Assembly (NCBI GenBank): GCA_009785545.1
Contig: WQWD01000185.1
Coordinates: 1 to 5,349, forward strand
Length of the DNA: 5,349 nt
Source of the DNA: Treponema sp.
GTDB lineage: Bacteria; Spirochaetota; Spirochaetia; Treponematales; Breznakiellaceae
Direction of reading: 5' to 3'
Shown: positions 3,906 through 5,349 of the stretch, in pieces
Layout of the letters: every line of letters begins with the position of its first letter
Position numbering within the stretch: position 1 is the stretch's first letter
Notes under the pieces: generated by a model
Databases searched by the model: none
Seen by the model: the letters and a program-made list of their open reading frames with translations, nothing else
What the model was told of the DNA's origin: nothing
Made by a program: the position numbers and the translations under genes

Positions 3906-4691
3906 CTACTGCACCCTAGTTGTTTGTCGTACTTGGCTTTCTCTGAATCCGTCGATTTCTCTGACGATAGCAAGCCAATGGGTTGCTTCTCTCTCTGAAG
4001 TATATGGACCGAGCCGTACACGATACCAAATTCTGCCGTTTACATTGCGTGTTTCAATGATTGACACAAGCCCTTGGGAAGCGAGACGTTCTCTTGCGTC
4101 TTCGGCTCTGATCATTGCGGAAAAAGCGCCTGTCTGAACCCAATAGTCATGGACGGTTCTTGTGGGCGCAGGCCTTGGTGCGGGAGCCGGTGTTGGCGTT
4201 GTCCGGGGAGCCGGAGTCGCAGTTGTCGCAGTGGCGGCGGTCGGAGCGGTCTGGCGTGCGGGCGGCTGTGTAGCCACGGCTGGAGTCGTTGGAGCCGGGG
4301 TAGGAGTCGCTGGAGGTCTTACAACAGGTGCTGCGGGAGCCTGAGGCGTGTCAGGGATTGCAGTTACTGTAGTTGGCGGTCTTGGGATTTGAATGGTTAC
4401 TCTTTCTCCGTCATTTCTGTCGGCAATGGCAACTTCGGGTCTTTCTTCCAAAATAGGTGCTGTTGGAATATCTGAGATTTCCGGCTCTGCAGGCTCAGCC
4501 GACTCTGCAGGAATATTGTCTGCAATGTCCTGAATAGGTCTTGCGCCAGTGGGCGGAATTGTCGAGACAAACGTTGCTTCCTGTGTTTGTGCGCCGGGTG
4601 TCAGAATTACCAATGAGACAGTAATTGTTATAAGCAAAAATACACCAACAGAAACTGCTACCAGCAGTAATTTTTTCATTTCTTTATCCAT
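3906..4691 (-). CDS. Membrane-anchored SPOR-domain protein
   Basis: The 261-residue protein has a short cytoplasmic start, one transmembrane segment (about residues 8-31) and a long Pro/Ala/Thr-rich linker (clearest at about 110-180). A C-terminal SPOR domain runs from YWVQTGAFS (183) through WYRVRLGPYTS to about 257. SPOR domains bind peptidoglycan glycan strands lacking stem peptides, which are enriched at division sites, so a cell-envelope or division role is likely. The layout is like FtsN or DedD, but orthology cannot be claimed. The start at 4691 is supported by a GAAGGG ribosome site seven bases upstream; Met5 is a weaker alternative. The first eight bases overlap the end of coaE, so translation is probably coupled. 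Confidence 0.9.
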   Translation of the reverse strand: MDKEMKKLLLVAVSVGVFLLITITVSLVILTPGAQTQEATFVSTIPPTGARPIQDIADNIPAESAEPAEPEISDIPTAPILEERPEVAIADRNDGERVTIQIPRPPTTVTAIPDTPQAPAAPVVRPPATPTPAPTTPAVATQPPARQTAPTAATATTATPAPRTTPTPAPAPRPAPTRTVHDYWVQTGAFSAMIRAEDARERLASQGLVSIIETRNVNGRIWYRVRLGPYTSEREATHWLAIVREIDGFRESQVRQTTRVQ

Positions 4692-5304
4692 GTATGATCC
4701 CTTCCAAAATTTTATCGATTTGGTTTTTTAATGTTTGATTTCGGGAGCATAAACCTTTTTTATACAATCCCGAGTTTTCTACTTTATAAGTTTCGGCATA
4801 AATTGGGTTGGCATTTATAGGTAAATAATAACTGTGAAAATCCTTTTGACTGGCAAACCGCCTGATAATTTCCCGACATGGAAGCCTGTCCCGCCGTTTT
4901 GCCCTAAAAAACCTCGTTAAAAAAGGAGCTGTAACGATGATAATGCGATCCAACCTGTTAAAAACGGATGATTTGTGGAGGAGGGCGGCGTTCACCACAC
5001 AATGATTGCTTTGGGCTGCTACCCACACATCGGTTAGACGGTTTGCTTCGGGGTGTACTATTGCTTCAAGTGCGGCAAGTTTTTCCGGCTTGCCAAACAC
5101 ACGCTGCCCCAAAAGCCGCTTGTCAAGGGAGCCATCGGCTTTTATCAGATCATTGCCAAAAAGAGCCAAAATTTTAGGCTTTTCGGTTTCCAGCGCCTGA
5201 TGCCCCAGTTTATCGACATCAAGAACTGGAAGCCCCCGTTCTTCGAGAATGGCGGCAACATGATTTTTTCCTGCGCAATATTTGCCTGTGAGTCCTATGA
5301 TCAT
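4684..5304 (-). CDS. coaE: Dephospho-CoA kinase
   Basis: The 206-residue protein has the length and order of motifs of CoaE, which phosphorylates the 3' hydroxyl of dephospho-CoA with ATP in the last step of coenzyme A synthesis in the cytoplasm. Visible motifs are the P-loop GLTGKYCAGKN (4-14), LDVD (28-31), IVHPEA (82-87) and the lid region with basic residues and a final Gln (about 131-153). Two motifs are unusual. The P-loop ends in Asn14 where Ser or Thr is expected, and the usual PLLFE is ALLHK (107-111). These may be lineage traits or may affect activity. An in-frame TAA lies six bases before the ATG, fixing the start; the ribosome site is weak. It overlaps the SPOR gene by eight bases. 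Confidence 0.88.
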   Translation of the reverse strand: MIIGLTGKYCAGKNHVAAILEERGLPVLDVDKLGHQALETEKPKILALFGNDLIKADGSLDKRLLGQRVFGKPEKLAALEAIVHPEANRLTDVWVAAQSNHCVVNAALLHKSSVFNRLDRIIIVTAPFLTRFFRAKRRDRLPCREIIRRFASQKDFHSYYLPINANPIYAETYKVENSGLYKKGLCSRNQTLKNQIDKILEGIIHG

Positions 5305-5320
5305 ACTTTATGTATCGGTA

Positions 5321-5326
5321 AATATA
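5321..5326 (-). promoter_or_regulatory. Possible -10 box for coaE-SPOR
   Basis: TATATT on the - strand ends 16 bases before the coaE ATG. The place where a -35 box would lie is at the window edge and shows no good match. Weak evidence only. Confidence 0.3.
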
Positions 5327-5349
5327 GCCCTTTAATTTTACTTATTGTA

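Noticed and set aside
4074..4475. Gly/Ser/Arg/Cys-rich open frames on the + strand
   Set aside because: They are the reverse reading of the Pro/Ala/Thr-rich linker of the SPOR protein and have no ribosome site or domain.
4968..5200. Open frames on the + strand opposite coaE
   Set aside because: They are antisense shadows of a well-supported coaE gene.

Overview
The window looks like a chromosomal segment of a spirochaete, most probably Treponema or a close relative. This rests on the general look of the divergent CoaE and SPOR-domain genes and on tRNA genes without an encoded CCA end. It is an impression from one window, not a database result. Three 'core' genes lie at the two ends: the 3' end of an HtrA/DegP-type protease (1-624, + strand), and a coaE / SPOR-domain pair (5304 to 3906, - strand) whose frames overlap by 8 bases. 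Between them, about 3.2 kb (roughly 625-3890) is accessory and, in its protein genes, clearly more AT-rich.

The accessory part, read along the - strand from high to low coordinates, begins with an AAA_14/DUF4143-type ATPase (3626-2388). Its promoter sits at the edge of eight tandem 23-bp repeats (3641-3824). A good promoter at 2281-2309 then starts a tRNA cluster: tRNA-Ser(TGA), tRNA-Ser(GCT) and tRNA-Arg(GCG). A small PIN-toxin/antitoxin operon (1397-763) follows the tRNA-Arg directly.

The most striking pattern is that each of the three tRNA genes is followed by a second partial copy of its own 3' end. For tRNA-Arg, a 45-base copy lies beyond the toxin-antitoxin operon (672-716). This is the classical footprint of integration at a tRNA 3' end, but no integrase is present. 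For the two tRNA-Ser genes, an 18-base copy lies beyond a roughly 200-base non-coding element rich in hairpins. The two non-coding elements are near copies of each other. In two of their hairpins the differences are compensatory, so base pairing has been kept. Each element also ends in a hairpin plus T-run reading on the + strand, against the tRNAs. The cluster therefore looks like a repeatedly used tRNA-end insertion hotspot carrying one toxin-antitoxin cassette and two structured repeats of unknown function.

The 3627-3905 gap holds the tandem array, the ATPase promoter and operator-like dyad, and a large perfect inverted repeat just beyond the SPOR gene.
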